Positions 20,663 through 34,700 of a stretch of 64,000 nt of DNA are shown here, piece by piece (position 1 is the first letter of the stretch; every line of letters begins with the position of its first letter). The DNA comes from Antedon mediterranea. Lineage: Eukaryota; Echinodermata; Crinoidea; Comatulida; Antedonidae. The stretch covers positions 18,818,101 through 18,882,100 of the forward strand of contig NC_092677.1 of NCBI RefSeq assembly GCF_964355755.1, written 5' to 3'. Under the pieces are notes generated by a model, which was given only the letters and a program-made list of their open reading frames with translations, made no database searches and was not told the origin of the DNA. The translations under genes were made by a program, and so were the position numbers.

Positions 20663-23470
20663 TGTGACGACAAAAGGTTGCATTTCTCTATACTAGAACC
20701 TATACAAAAAAGTCAAGATATGAAATGCACATATTTTACAAATAGTATAATTATTGCTGTTACATAGCCACAGTATAAGCAGTATCATAGCTTTTTGATT
20801 TCTAGAATATTGCTACATGATTTGAATGGAGCTGGTTTCCTTTGAAAATGTTATACAGTATATTATGTAGTTTTATTGACTGCTATATTAAAGATGTATT
20901 GTCCCCCAAAAACATGAAAAATGAAGATTAATAAAATCAGACTTTGAATAAGTTGATGGTTTTTAATAAAGTTAAGAACTTCCATAGAAAAAAAAAAGGA
21001 AAAAAATAATGTTTTCACTTCTAAAATGACAAAATAAATGGTTAAATTCAACCAAAAATCCATTGGCTGGCAGCCAATTTGACCATTTTTTTGCTTAAAT
21101 TACATTTTTTTCAGGTAAATACATTTTTTCCCGATCAAATTTGTGGTCAAAGTAGATAACTATTATGTTACATTAAAATGGAATATTCAACAAAAATTTT
21201 TTGTAAGAATTATTTTTTCAGGGGGACAATACATCTTTAAATAGCGTATGTTTATTTTTTGTATCATACTGCTTATTGAGTTCTGTAACAAATATGTTTA
21301 TTTTAGTGGAGCTGGTTTCCTTGTTTAATATATGTAGTGTATTGGCCAAGACAGTGTTAATCCAGGAATCATATTTCTGTTTAATACTTTAAAGGTCAAA
21401 CATTGTTTGGAGATACTTTATTTTAATAACAAAAATGCTATTAAGTATTATGCTATTAAAATAGCATATTTACAGTAATATATTGTAGTAGATTTTGCTA
21501 ATTTAAAAAATACTGAAATAGCCAAATACAATAATACACTATTTTTATCTTTGTGTTCAAGTATATTTACAAACTTATGATAAATAGTAATACAGTAACT
21601 GATAACTATTTCTGAGAAATTAACCAAAACCAATACAGTAACAGAAAGGGGACAAGAGTTTTTGAGTCATATCAGAGGCTAAATTTAGGTACATGCTCCC
21701 TTCTGATAATGATATCATAGCGACTAATATCAACATTGATTTGTTGATAAGAATTTAAAAATAATGGCCTGATATTCAGATAAAATTTTGTTATAATGAC
21801 AATTATAGTGTACAACTAATATTTAAAATAATTCAATTCCTTAGTTGCAATTTAGGGAATCATATTTTTGTAAACTGGATGTCAAAATGCGTGTTCAATA
21901 CCTACTTATAAACAATACAAATTGCATGGTACTATGGTAGTAAATATGGAGAAAGCCAGTAGTATTATAAAATTGTTATTTATACAAAGAATTAAAATTC
22001 TACAAATTCATATCGGTCTGGTAGAATGAACCATCATTTTTTTAGATTTGAAACCTAAAGTACGTTGGTTAATTGTAAAAAAGCATAAACAAATTAGTTA
22101 TAATTTATTGGTTCTGTGATAAAGGTATACTTGATAAACCAGTCATTTAAAGTGTATGTTACTTAATGAATGTTTATGAGTTGGATATTAACTCGTGAAA
22201 TATTCTCACCATCCAACTTTTATTTAATTATTGATTAATTGAATCATCGTCGAAGGCTGTGAAGCTAGGCTATTAAAAAAAGCGGTGCTCCAATTTTGGA
22301 TGCGTAGTACTGCTATTAATTAAGCCCTATGGTTGACATATATTTTTATTTTTATAATGTCGTAATTGTTAAAAATTGAAATGTTGATTTATATTATTTA
22401 TTTGTAAGCTATAATTGTGTTTAGTTTAATGCTTTTAGTTTATGTGGTGCTAACAAGAACACTCCAAGCTTATGTTTTTGCCATACAATTTTATAGTTTA
22501 AATATTTTTTGGCCATAAAATGATATTTTGTTATATAAATTAAGATATTAAAAAATGAAAACAGTCATGTTACAGCATAATGATTTTGTATTGCCTTGTG
22601 TTTGTTGCTTTGAATTTGAAACATAAATTACTTTACGTATCAATTGGTAATGGAAAGCATCATTATTCCAGCTGACTTTTATTTATCTATTATCAATGTA
22701 GTTTAAAATGCAGTAAACTCTCCCATTTCTAAAGCAATACTAATAATATTCTAGAAAGTCCTAGACAACAGCAAAGAGATGCGAACAGGACTAGGACTGC
22801 GCAAATGACTATGTGTTCAAAAATATTATTTAGTATATTTATAAAAATAATAAACTAAAATATTATGAACAAATAAAATGAATTTCTTGGTAAAAGCCTT
22901 TAATATTTTTGCATATAAGGATCGTATATTAAGAACGTGTTTTCGCTTTAATACAATTTAGCATGCTGCCATACAGTATGCTGCCATGCAACAAAATGTA
23001 TCTTGCATTTTAACAAAACCAATTTTATTGACAAAATAGTTGAAAGTTGAAAATAATGATTTTGAAATCATTTTTGCTTTACCAAAAGTGAATAACTCTT
23101 TAAAATACAAAATGGTGTAATATTCAAAATTTAGTTTGATCAAATTAAGACTAAAATGGTCAAAAGAATGATGTAGTAATGTATAGACAACAGACACAAC
23201 ATTAAAGCTGATTGCTACTCTTTGAATTCCTCTGCTAGAAAATATATGCATAACTCTTAAGTTTCCGATTTATTTTTATAGACATTGTAGGGTTTGAAGT
23301 AAAAAACTAAAGGGAATGTGAATGAGGTAGACACATTCTCCAGGACACGTACCAATGATTGTATTAATTTAATAAATTTTAAAAACCGGGCTTTCATTAA
23401 CGAAAGCGGTTGATGATTCATCATTTTTTTAGGATATTAATCAATTAGTTTGCTTAGTACACTCACTTTT
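20663..23470. other. No gene recognised (A/T-rich intergenic)
   Basis: About 2.8 kb of A/T-rich sequence with many stop codons in all frames and no recognisable motif. Confidence 0.5.
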
Positions 23471-23607
23471 CAGGGGCGGATCCAGGGTGTGCACTCCCCT
23501 TTTGACAATTAAAATCAACCCATGAGCTACTTTGGACAGACTATTAATATTGTATGTTATTGTTAGTGTATATAGACCCTGTTTATTCAATTCTGGATCT
23601 GCCCAGG
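23471..23607. mobile_element. Short hAT-type MITE
   Basis: Left end CAGGGGCGGATCCAGGG and right end TTCTGGATCTGCCCAGG are inverted repeats about 137 bp apart, matching the hAT CAGRGGCGGATC terminus. A clean 8 bp duplication is not visible. Confidence 0.6.
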
Positions 23608-25442
23608 TTTTTCCGAATCAAACCATCTATGGTTGAGGCTCTGTCTGTGTGTGACTCCTTCCTCTCTGTGACGTGAGCGCATATTCAACAACACAATCAA
23701 TAATTTATACAGGAAAACATGCACAGGACTATTTTAAATCTTTATTAAAGCATTGCTTATATACATTTTTAGTGTTTGACACTAAAAAAAACAATAAAAC
23801 AAGCACTTTATACAGACTGCAGTTCAGATAATTTTCAAAATACAAATCTCACAAAATATTTACTTTTAAGTAATAAACTATTCATAAAACTTGATAATGA
23901 ACAGATTTGCATGGTGTTGACCTACAGTACATCAAATAGCTCTCCATGTTTAAAGTTACATAGTTTATTTTCAATATCTAGCTTAACTTTAAACAATGGA
24001 TAGCACTAGTTTAGCACTAGTTATAATTAACCAAAACAATTATACATATATACATAATTTTATTTCAGATTTCGATTCAGAATCAGATAGTGGTCTTTTT
24101 AAATAGGCTAACTAAATTTGATTGAAGATGGGAGAGGCAGATTAACTGAATAAAAGTTTTCTTTAAAACAGTGGGTGATTTATAAAACAAATAATGTATT
24201 TGTTAAATGGGAATAGTACTTTATTTGACTCGGATGGTCGTTGTCAAAAAGAACAGTCAATCTTTCAATCTATGGAAAATATTCTTCCAATTCAACTGAA
24301 ACATTCTCAATATTTGTGTACCATTGTAGTGTTTGCCTAAAGCAGGTTTTGTCTGTAAGATTTAGCATTTAAATTGGCTCCAACTTGTATTCAAAATGGT
24401 GTAAAAAAAATAAATGACAATGTTTTGAATGGCTAGGCCTGTAAGTTTTATTCATCACTTGTCTAGTAGTGGTACAAGAGGCAATGCCTAGTCTAACTTA
24501 CTGGCAATCACCTAGGATTCGGTACCTCTCTTAATTGTCCGGAATTGATTTCTATATTGGGAATACACTGCATTTCTTCGTAGTCTTGAGACTGCTTAAC
24601 ACAAGCAAAGGGTATCTTTAAGGGGGTGAAGCTCATTAGCATCACCTAGTTTAGTAATGTTTTTATTTCTTTTATACAGTACATGATTCAAGTAAGGTAT
24701 TGTATGGACTATTATCTACACTTTACATCTTTCTATTTACATACCACTTTTGTTTGCATAGTGTTTATTCATAACCTTTTAACAATACATGTTCACTGTA
24801 ATTTAGAAAATCAGTTAATATGAAAAAAAATTAAATGTAGCTAAGAACCTTTAGTTGACCTTCGACCTTCATCCAATGATATAGTTGGAAGTTTTATAGA
24901 GGCACCTTTCAATAATGATGAGATGGCTAAAAAGTAATGGAAGAAAGAAAACATTACTTAGTAACGAGTACAAAACATTTAACCTTTGTTCTTCTTAATG
25001 TAAAATGCAAAGCTTTGAAATCTAAACAAACAAAAATGAAAGCACATTTAAAAGAAAGTATTTATATAAGTAATTGTTCTTGATACAATAATGAGATAAT
25101 AATATTCGTTTAATTGTTTTGGTTCAATGGTTTCATTTTCAAATTTGGATAATGAGGAAGTCTTTTAAATGTACATATATGTGATATACCCCTCTTGTAA
25201 TTCTGTATAAACTAGGAGTAAGACCAATAATACTATTTGTATATTATTTATTATTAAATAACACCTAAATAGATTCCTGTTATTTGATTGTGGGTCATAT
25301 GATTAATTAAGTGCCCTATTTTTACGCTAAAGGTCCTGCTCACTGAAGACACTCTAGCAAACAAACCATTTACTTTTATCCCACTATCTCCCCAACCCGC
25401 CCCCCCCCCACCTCCCCCACAAAACGTTCCACTGGCCCAGCG
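23608..25442. other. 3' flank of TUBGCP2; no gene recognised
   Basis: May contain the last small exon and the 3' untranslated region of TUBGCP2 (minus strand). Nothing in it can be assigned. A C-rich run lies at about 25395-25420. Confidence 0.4.
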
Positions 25443-25718
25443 TTATTTTGGCAAATTCCACATACCTTCATCTCCACGTTTGGGATCTTCACATGTGCTC
25501 CTCTCCAAAGCTAGGTCTTCCAACTGATGTGTGTAGAAACCATTAAAGTCCAGACGGTGGATGATGTTCATCATATTGTGCTCGCAATTGGTGGTACTGT
25601 AGATGCTTAGCTTATCTAGTAGCTCAATCAGTAAAGTTGAGAAATTGGTGTCAAAGTTAGAAATCGTACGTTTGAACTCTTCACTGGCGATCAACTGATC
25701 TACATGCTCATTTACAAC
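25443..25718 (-). other. TUBGCP2: Ambiguous 3'-terminal exon of TUBGCP2
   Basis: This exon encodes the conserved C-terminal helix (TNCEHNMMNIIHRLDFNGFY). It can either read through to a stop at 25443-25445 (…GDEGMWNLPK) or splice at a strong donor GATGAAG|GTATGT (exon end 25466) to a further exon I could not find. The donor matches the consensus so well that a downstream exon with a short tail is likely. Confidence 0.6.
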
Positions 25719-28700
25719 CTGTGTGAAAGGCACAAAAAAGTATATTATACCAAAAGAGATTATCGTATATATCTAATATGGCTGTACCAATTGGTCAATC
25801 ACATACACCAGTTTGAAGTCACATCTCATACTTAGTCATGCACTACTGTCATGGTTGGTTGAATGGTAGGTAGGAATGTTTCAGTGAAGGAAGAAAGGAT
25901 AGTGGAAAGTGGAAGAAGGCTTGCTAGAATTGTAAGAGAAGCTGTGAACAAAGCATGTATATGGCTAGCCAGTTTAATTGCTGTACAGCATCTTGTGAAC
26001 TGTTCATTTTGTCTGGACTTTGTTTGGTTTTTATATTTTAGGTTATTATTTTTATATACTGAAAATAATATTTATATTATAAATTCTTTATACACCATTA
26101 CACAAATTCTTGGTAGACAATACATACAAACTGACCTTAGTTGTAGTTTGTTTCTTTGCTTTGGATTCATCTGTGTCTTTAGATCCTTTTCTATCTTTTC
26201 TTCGTGTAGACTCTGTAGTTGACAACTGAGCTACCTGAGCTTCAACATTCATACTTTGAGTGAATCGCTGTAAAAAATGTACTTTATATTAAAAATATGG
26301 AAGATGTGAAAAATGAGAATAGAATCTTAATGCAGACACTCCTCTGAACACAGACACTCCCTTGAACACAGACATCCTAATATGGACACTAACCCTATAA
26401 TATGGACACTAACCCTATAATATGGACACTAACCCTATAATATGGACACTAACCCTAATACAGGCACTCACCTCAATATAAACACTCAACTTAATATAGA
26501 CACTCGCCTTAATATGGACATGCACCCTATTATGGGCACTCACCTCAATATAGACACTTACCTCAATATTGACAGTCACCTCAATATAGACACTCACCTC
26601 AATATAAGCACTCAACTTAATATAGACACTCGCCTTAATATGGACATGCACCCTATTATGGACACTCACCCTAATACAGGCATTCACCTCAATATAGACA
26701 CTCACCTCAATATAGACACTTACCTCAATATTGACAGTCACCCTAATATGGACACTCGCCTCAATATAGACAATCACCTCAATATAAACACTCACCTTAC
26801 TGGGGTAGCACTAACATTTCATTTTGTTTAGCCATTTGGCGAAAGTCAAAAAATTTTTTTTAGACAAATCAGTTTATCTATAGCCAAAATGGCTAAAGTC
26901 AAATTTTTTTATTTAGCCAAATGAATCGGTTTTTAGCCAAAATTTAAAATTGTTGAAATATAATGGTAAAAACATTTTAGTCAATTTATCTATGTCAACA
27001 GGTCTATACACTGTTCCCTGAACATTTTTGTAAGGCATTGAGATAAAAGAACCATACCTAAATCACTGTATGATTAAAAAAAATAATATTCTTTTTGTAT
27101 TTTTTTTACATGATCAAAACAATTGTTCAAATTGTTTTTAATCATACAGCATTCATACAGTTATCAATTTAATAAGAAACATTTTACATTTTTCTGAAAT
27201 CCCCTGAACGCTATGTTACTTTTGTTTTTTACGCTTGGCTGGTCATGTTTGTGTGTGACGGCTTCCATCGCGTACCAGGCGAAAATCGTGTCCTAGACTT
27301 CACAGTCACTCAGCATCACCGCCGCGCAGCGGGTTAATGTTTTTAAATTGGGTATGCTCAAGAGGTGCGAAAGTGCAAAACCGCCGGCCTAGGCCTACAA
27401 AATCATGTACAACAACGGTATATCGTAGGCTATGCTAAAAATATTGTGGAAAATTCCTAGCAAACGAACACTCGTATCGTTGTTGAACGTAAGATAATAT
27501 AGGCCAAAGCACAGAGTACACGTCTTTCCATCCCTCAAGGCTGCGCCGAAGCGTTTCTGGCAGGGCGAGAAATTTATCCCGATTATTATTTATTTACACA
27601 ACAACACAGAAGCCGGCGGCCGGCCCCGCTCAGATGCACGTGTGTGTTTAGCTAAATCCCTGTTAGACTCTACCATTTCCCGCATGTTGTTTTGTTTACA
27701 CTGACGCACGAGGGAAGTTTATTACGGGTAAAATATGAAACTACATTAAATTGAAAGACTCTAAAATGCATAACGCATACATTTTTGATTTTGATAAGAT
27801 TAAATTCATCGAAGATACTATAACGTTTCTTTTTAATCTGAAAAGTACACCCCTATCGAAAAATAGACAATCCCGGTAATTAGCCGACCGTCGGCTACGT
27901 AGTCGTTTGTGCAGCGCACAACACATGATAGTTTGGGTAGACTTCATCATCCATGTGTCGTGTAACGTCTGTCTCTCTGTGCAGTCTACCTCTGCTATCT
28001 CCATCTTTTTGAAATAACAAAGAGACGCCTGGTACAACGAAACAAGTTGACGAAAAATGGAGCTTGAAGTAAACAACGTGATAACGAACAAAATAAATGC
28101 TTGGAGATCGACAAATGGACCTTTTAGTTGGACTTTATGCTTTTGCCAAAATGATTATTTAATTATCTATTTTATCATATGTCATCGCCAAAATGGCTAA
28201 AGTAGCCGTTTTATTTTTCGCCAATCTGGAACCGTTTTCGCCCATGGTGACTTGGCGATCGGCCAGTGCGAGCCCAGCCTTAATATAGACACTCACCTTA
28301 ATATGGACATGCACCCTATTATCATTATGGACACTCACCTTAATACAGGCACTCACCATAATATGGACACTCACCTCAATATGGACACTCACCTCAATAT
28401 GGACACTCACCTCAATATGGGCACTCACCTCAATATGGACACTCACCTCAATATGGACACTCACCTTAATATAGACACTCCAATTAATATGTACATGCAC
28501 CGTATTACAGACACTCACCCTGATACAGGCACTCACCTCAATATAGACACTCACCTCAATATAGACACTCACCTGAATGCAGTTGCTGAAGGTAACACAA
28601 ACAAGCATGAGTTTACTGACTATCTTGAGTAAATCAGGATTTGTTAGCATACAGTCTTTCAAACACTTGTCCAAGAAGTCTGTGTGATGTTCTAAGACAT

Positions 28701-31700
28701 CATCAATATTAGACACCTAAGCAAGAAGATATTGCACAAATTATTATCAGCCAAGGTGGCTAGATGATTCAATTGGGAGTGGAATACACAATAAAAAAAT
28801 AATTCTGGAATATTCTAATGACAGAAATAATGTTGAATTGATGAATCCTATCATGATGTCATATGTTACACTTTTTTAGATTTTTAATAGAGGGTTAACG
28901 CAGGGCATGCTCAAAAACATAGGTTGTGATATCGTCCAAACCATGAGGTAAGTCAATAAAATGTTGTTAGAGGATCTTGATCACAAATACACATTTATGT
29001 AAGAATCTTCATTCATGATTACTTATACTTATTTATACTTGATTGTATTTTGAATGAATAAATTATCCAAACATTTTTTTCTAAACACAATATAGAAATA
29101 TAGTATATTTTAACTTACACTTCTAAAATTCTCCAACATCAATAACCAATTGGGTTCAATGACCTCAAACATCATGTAGTACTGGAGATTCTGAACAAGA
29201 TGCAACATTCGCTGACGGAGAGCAAACCCTGCTGCGTACCACTTCGAAGAATGCAGAGAGAACTTCTTGGCACTCTTGTTGCTAAGCCAAACACTGCATA
29301 TGGTACGTTCAACATGCTTGCAATAGAACAGATGACGAAATAACATCTGGTATTTTGTCAATGCCTGTAAAAGCAATAACAAAAATGATCATCAATAGCG
29401 GATCTACTCCACAATATTTTGTAATAATAGTTTACAGCCACAGGTATGTTGTAAAACAAATAATGAATGTTTATGAGTGGAATGGAGAGAAAATGTTAAG
29501 TCTAAAGTTTTTTAACTGGTCTACTCAAAAGGCATACCGTAAATCTTCTAATAGTAACCCCCTTCTAATGGTAACCCACCTTATAAGTCAATCTATAATA
29601 ATAACCCACTAGTCTAATAGTAACCCCCTTCTAATAGTAACCCACACTCTAATAGTAACCCCCTTCTAATAGTAACCCACACTCTAATAGTAACCCCCTT
29701 CTAATAGTAACCCACACTCTAATAGTAACCCACACTCTAATAGTAACCCACACTCTAATAGTAACCCACACTCTAATTATAACCCACACTCTAATTGTAA
29801 CCCACTACTCTAATTGTAACCCACACTCTAATAGTAACCCCCTTCTAATTATAACCCCCTTCTAATTATAACCCCCTTCTAATTATAACCCCCTTCTAAT
29901 TATAACCCCCTTCTAATAGTAACCCACACTCTAATAGTAACCCCCTTCTAATAGTAACCCACACTCTAATAGTAACCCCCTTCTAATAGTAACCCACACT
30001 CTAATAGTAACCCACACTCTAATAGTAACCCACACTCTAATAGTAACCCACACTCTAATTATAACCCACACTCTAATTGTAACCCACACTCTAATTGTAA
30101 CCCACTACTCTAATTGTAACCCCCTTCTAATTATAACCCCCTTCTAATTATAACCCCCTTCTAATTATAACCCCCTTCTAATTATAACCCCCTTCTAATT
30201 ATAACCCCCTTCTAATTATAACCCCCTTCTAATTATAACCCCCTTCTAATAGTAACCCACACTCTAATAGTAACCCACACTCTAATAGTAACCCACACTC
30301 TAATAGTAACCCACACTCTAATAGTAACCCACACTCTAATTATAACCCACACTCTAATTGTAACCCACTACTCTAATTGTAACCCACTACTCTAATTGTA
30401 ACCCACTACTCTAATTGTAACCCACACTCTAATAGTAACCCCCTTCTAATTATAACCCCCTTCTAATTATAACCCCTTCTAATTATAACCCCCTTCTAAT
30501 TATAACCCCCTTCTAATAGTAACCCACACTCTAATAGTAACCCACACTCTAATAGTAACCCACACTCTAATAGTAACCCCCTTCTAATAGTAACCCACAC
30601 TCTAATGGTAACCCCCTTCTAATAGTAACCCACACTCTAATAGTAACCCCCTTCTAATAGTAACCCACACTCTAATGGTAACCCCCTTCTAATAGTAACC
30701 CACACTCTAATAGTAACCTCCTTCTAATAGTAACCCACACTCTAATAGTAACCCCCTTCTAATAGTAACCCACACTCTAATAGTAACCCCCTTCTAATAG
30801 TAACTCCCTTCTAATAGTAACCCACACTCTAATAGTAACCCACCTTCTAATAGTAACCCACACTCTAATAGTAACCCACACTCTAATAGTAACCCACACT
30901 CTAATAGTAACCCACACTCTAATAGTAACCCACACTCTAATAGTAACCCACCTTCTAATAGTAACCCACACTCTAATAGTAGCCCCTTCTAATAGTAACC
31001 CCTTCTAATAGTAACCCCCACTCTAATAGTAACCCCCCTTCTAATAGTAACCCACACTCTAATAGTAACCCACCTTCTAATAGTAACCCACCCTCTAATA
31101 GTAACCCACACTCTAATAGTAACCCCCTTCTAATAGTAACCCCTTTCTAATAATAGTAACCCACACTCTAATAGTAACCCACACTCTAATAGTAACCCCC
31201 TTCTAATAGTAACCCACCTTCTAATAGTAACCCACACTCTAATAGTAACCCACCTTCTAATAGTAACCTACACTCTAATAGTAACCCCTTCTATTATAGT
31301 AACCCAGACTCTAATAGTAAACCCCTTCGAATAGTAAACCCCCCTTCTAATAGTAAACCCCCCTTCTAATAGTAACCCACACTCTAATAGTAACCCACAC
31401 TCTAATAGTAACCCACACTCTTATAGTAACCCCCTTCTAATAGTAACCCACACTCTAATAGTAACCCACCTTATAAGTCAATCTATATATACTCTAATAG
31501 TAATGGGTTACTATTAGAGTCACACAAACTTATGATGCAGCCATATTTTGAAAATACGGAGATAATACATGTTGATCTCGGGAGTGGGGAAGGATTGAGT
31601 GTTTTTGAGTTTATAAAATAAAGTTTAAATTTGTTTATTCGTACTGCTTTAATATTTTGTTAAGAGTTGCTAGTGCCTAATTTAAGATTAGTAATAGTAA

Positions 31701-34700
31701 CCAACTACTCTAATAGTAACCCCCCTTCTAATAGTAACCCACACTCTAATAGTAACCCACACTCTAATAGTAACCCCTTCTAATAGTAACCCACACTCTA
31801 ATAGTAACCCACACTCTAATAGTAACCCACACTCTAATAGTAACCCACACTCTAATAGTAACCCACACTCTAATAGTAACCCACACTCTAATAGTAACCC
31901 CCACTCTAATAGTAACCCCCACTCTAATAGTAACCCCCACTCTAATAGTAACCCACACTCTAATAGTAACCCACACTCTAATAGTAACCCACACTCTAAT
32001 AGTAACCCCTTCTAATAGTAACCCACACTCTAATAGTAACCCACACTCTAATAGTAACCCACACTCTAATAGTAACCCCTTCTAATAGTAACTAACCCAC
32101 ACTCTAATAGTAACCAACACTCTAATAGTAACCCCCTTCTAATAGTAACCCACACTCTAATAGTAACCCACACTCGAATAGTAACCCACACTCTAATAGT
32201 AACCCCCTTCTAATAGTAACCCACACTCGAATAGTAACCCACCTTCTAATAGTAACCCCTTCTAATAGTAACCCACACTCTAATGGTAACCCCCTTCTAA
32301 TAGTAACCCACACTCTAATAGTAACCTCCTTCTAATAGTAACCCACACTCTAATAGTAACCCCCTTCTAATAGTAACCCACACTCTAATAGTAACCCCCT
32401 TCTAATAGTAACTCCCTTCTAATAGTAACCCACACTCTAATAGTAACCCACCTTCTAATAGTAACCCACACTCTAATAGTAACCCACACTCTAATAGTAA
32501 CCCACACTCTAATAGTAACCCACACTCTAATAGTAACCCACCTTCTAATAGTAACCCACACTCTAATAGTAGCCCCTTCTAATAGTAACCCTTCTAATAG
32601 TAACCCCCACTCTAATAGTAACCCCCACTCTAATAGTAACCCCCCTTCTAATAGTAACCCACACTCTAATAGTAACCCACCCTCTAATAGTAACCCACAC
32701 TCTAATAGTAACCCCCTTCTAATAGTAACCCCCTTCTAATAGTAACCCCTTTCTAATAATAGTAACCCACACTCTAATAGTAACCCCCTTCTAATAGTAA
32801 CCCACCTTCTAATAGTAACCCACACTCTAATAGTAACCCACCTTCTAATAGTAACCTACACTCTAATAGTAACCCCTTCTATTATAGTAACCCAGACTCT
32901 AATAGTAAACCCCTTCTAATAGTAAACCCCCCTTCTAATAGTAAACCCCCCTTCTAATAGTAACCCACACTCTAATAGTAACCCACACTCTTATAGTAAC
33001 CCCCTTCTAATAGTAACCCACACTCTAATAGTAACCCACCTTATAAGTCAATCTATATATACTCTAATAGTAATGGGTTACTAAAGCCCCTTTCTCACAG
33101 AGTTGTGTGCCAGGAATATTGCGGGAATATACCATTACCATGCCGGTATGGTTTTCTGTGAGAACGGGTCGTCTTGGCATCATGCCGGCACCGACATGAC
33201 CTGCTTTAGACCTAGTAATATTCTAGGGATATTCCCCGCAATGCCAGACGGGCATTCTGTGAGAACGTATTGCCGTTATATTCCGGGGTTCCCCGTCGAG
33301 GCTTTGACACCTTGCGCAGTCAAGTGTATCACTTTGGCGCCTATTCAATTCAATTAACAATAATAATGTCGAACTGGAGGGATAATGAGATAAGAGAGCT
33401 GCTTAAAATAAGGGGACAAGAAGAAATTTGTAGCATAATCTATATAGGCCACTAGGCTAGGCCATTAGCTCTTTGTTTGTTGGTGCCTGACCTTTCGTCG
33501 CCTTGTAACTTGTAGGCCTACAGCCTTCTAAGGTGTTTTACAGATTGCCGATGACGGCAAATTAATTGCTACACCTGTATAATATATGCACAATATACTG
33601 TACATAGCATGTATTGCATAAATATGCTATAAAGGAAGATAATAATCTGTAACTTAACATTCGCCGCCATATCATCGCTAGACAAAAATAATAACAATAA
33701 AGGACGCCCTCAATAATTATTTTGTCAGAGACTTTTTATTGGCCGAATATGCCCGACTCCTTTCTCACAGAAAGCCGGTATATACCGGTTATATTTCCGG
33801 CACGATAGTCCGATGAGAATGGGTATATGCCGGTAACGATACCGGCACGACGCCAGCACTGTACCGGTATATTGCAGGCACATCTGTGAGAAAGGGGCTT
33901 TAGAGTCACACAAACTTATGATGCAGCCATATTTTGAAAATACGGAGATAATACATGTTGATCTCGGGAGTGGGGAAGGATTGAGTGTTTTTGAGTTTAT
34001 AAAATAAAGTTTAAATTTGTTTATTCGTACTGCTTTAATATTTTGTTAAGAGTTGCTAGTGCCTAATTTAAGATTAGTAATAGTAACCAACTACTCTAAT
34101 AGTAACCCCCCTTCTAATAGTAACCCACACTCTAATAGTAACCCACACTCTAATAGTAACCCACACTCTAATAGTAACCCCTTCTAATAGTAACCCACAC
34201 TCTAATAGTAACCCACACTCTAATAGTAACCCACACTCTAATAGTAACCCACACTCTAATAGTAACCCACACTCTAATAGTAACCCCCACTCTAATAGTA
34301 ACCCCCACTCTAATAGTAACCCACACTCTAATAGTAACCCACACTCTAATAGTAACCCACACTCTAATAGTAACCCCTTCTAATAGTAGCCCACACTCTA
34401 ATAGTAACCCACACTCTAATAGTAACCCCTTCTAATAGTAACTAACCCACACTCTAATAGTAACCAACACTCTAATAGTAACCCCCTTCTAATAGTAACC
34501 CACACTCTAATAGTAACCCACACTCGAATAGTAACCCACACTCTAATAGTAACCCCCTTCTAATAGTAACCCACACTCGAATAGTAACCCACCTTCTAAT
34601 AGTAACCCACACTCTAATAGTAACCCACACTCTAATAGTAACCCACACTCGAATAGTAACCCACACTCGAATAGTAACCCACACTCTAATAGTAACTCCC

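Larger units (their letters stand above)
30780..34470. repeat. ~1.55 kb segmental tandem duplication inside the array
   Basis: The block holding CCACCTTATAAGTCAATCTA and the unique spacer GATGCAGCCATATTTTGAAA (31459-31690) occurs again at 33032-33082 plus 33902-34075. AGTAACTAACCCACACTC at 32087 recurs at about 34438. Allowing for the 819 bp insertion in the second copy, the offset is about 1.53-1.6 kb. Confidence 0.8.

Noticed and set aside
26415-26831. Long open frames on both strands (NIDTHLNIDTHLN / VSVYIEVSVYIE strings)
   Set aside because: They are products of an 18 bp repeat, which is a multiple of three; both strands are open at once and nothing resembles a protein domain.
28159-28716. 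185-codon minus-strand frame at 28159-28716
   Set aside because: Its first 48 codons are a real TUBGCP2 exon; the rest is intronic minisatellite read past the splice donor at 28573.
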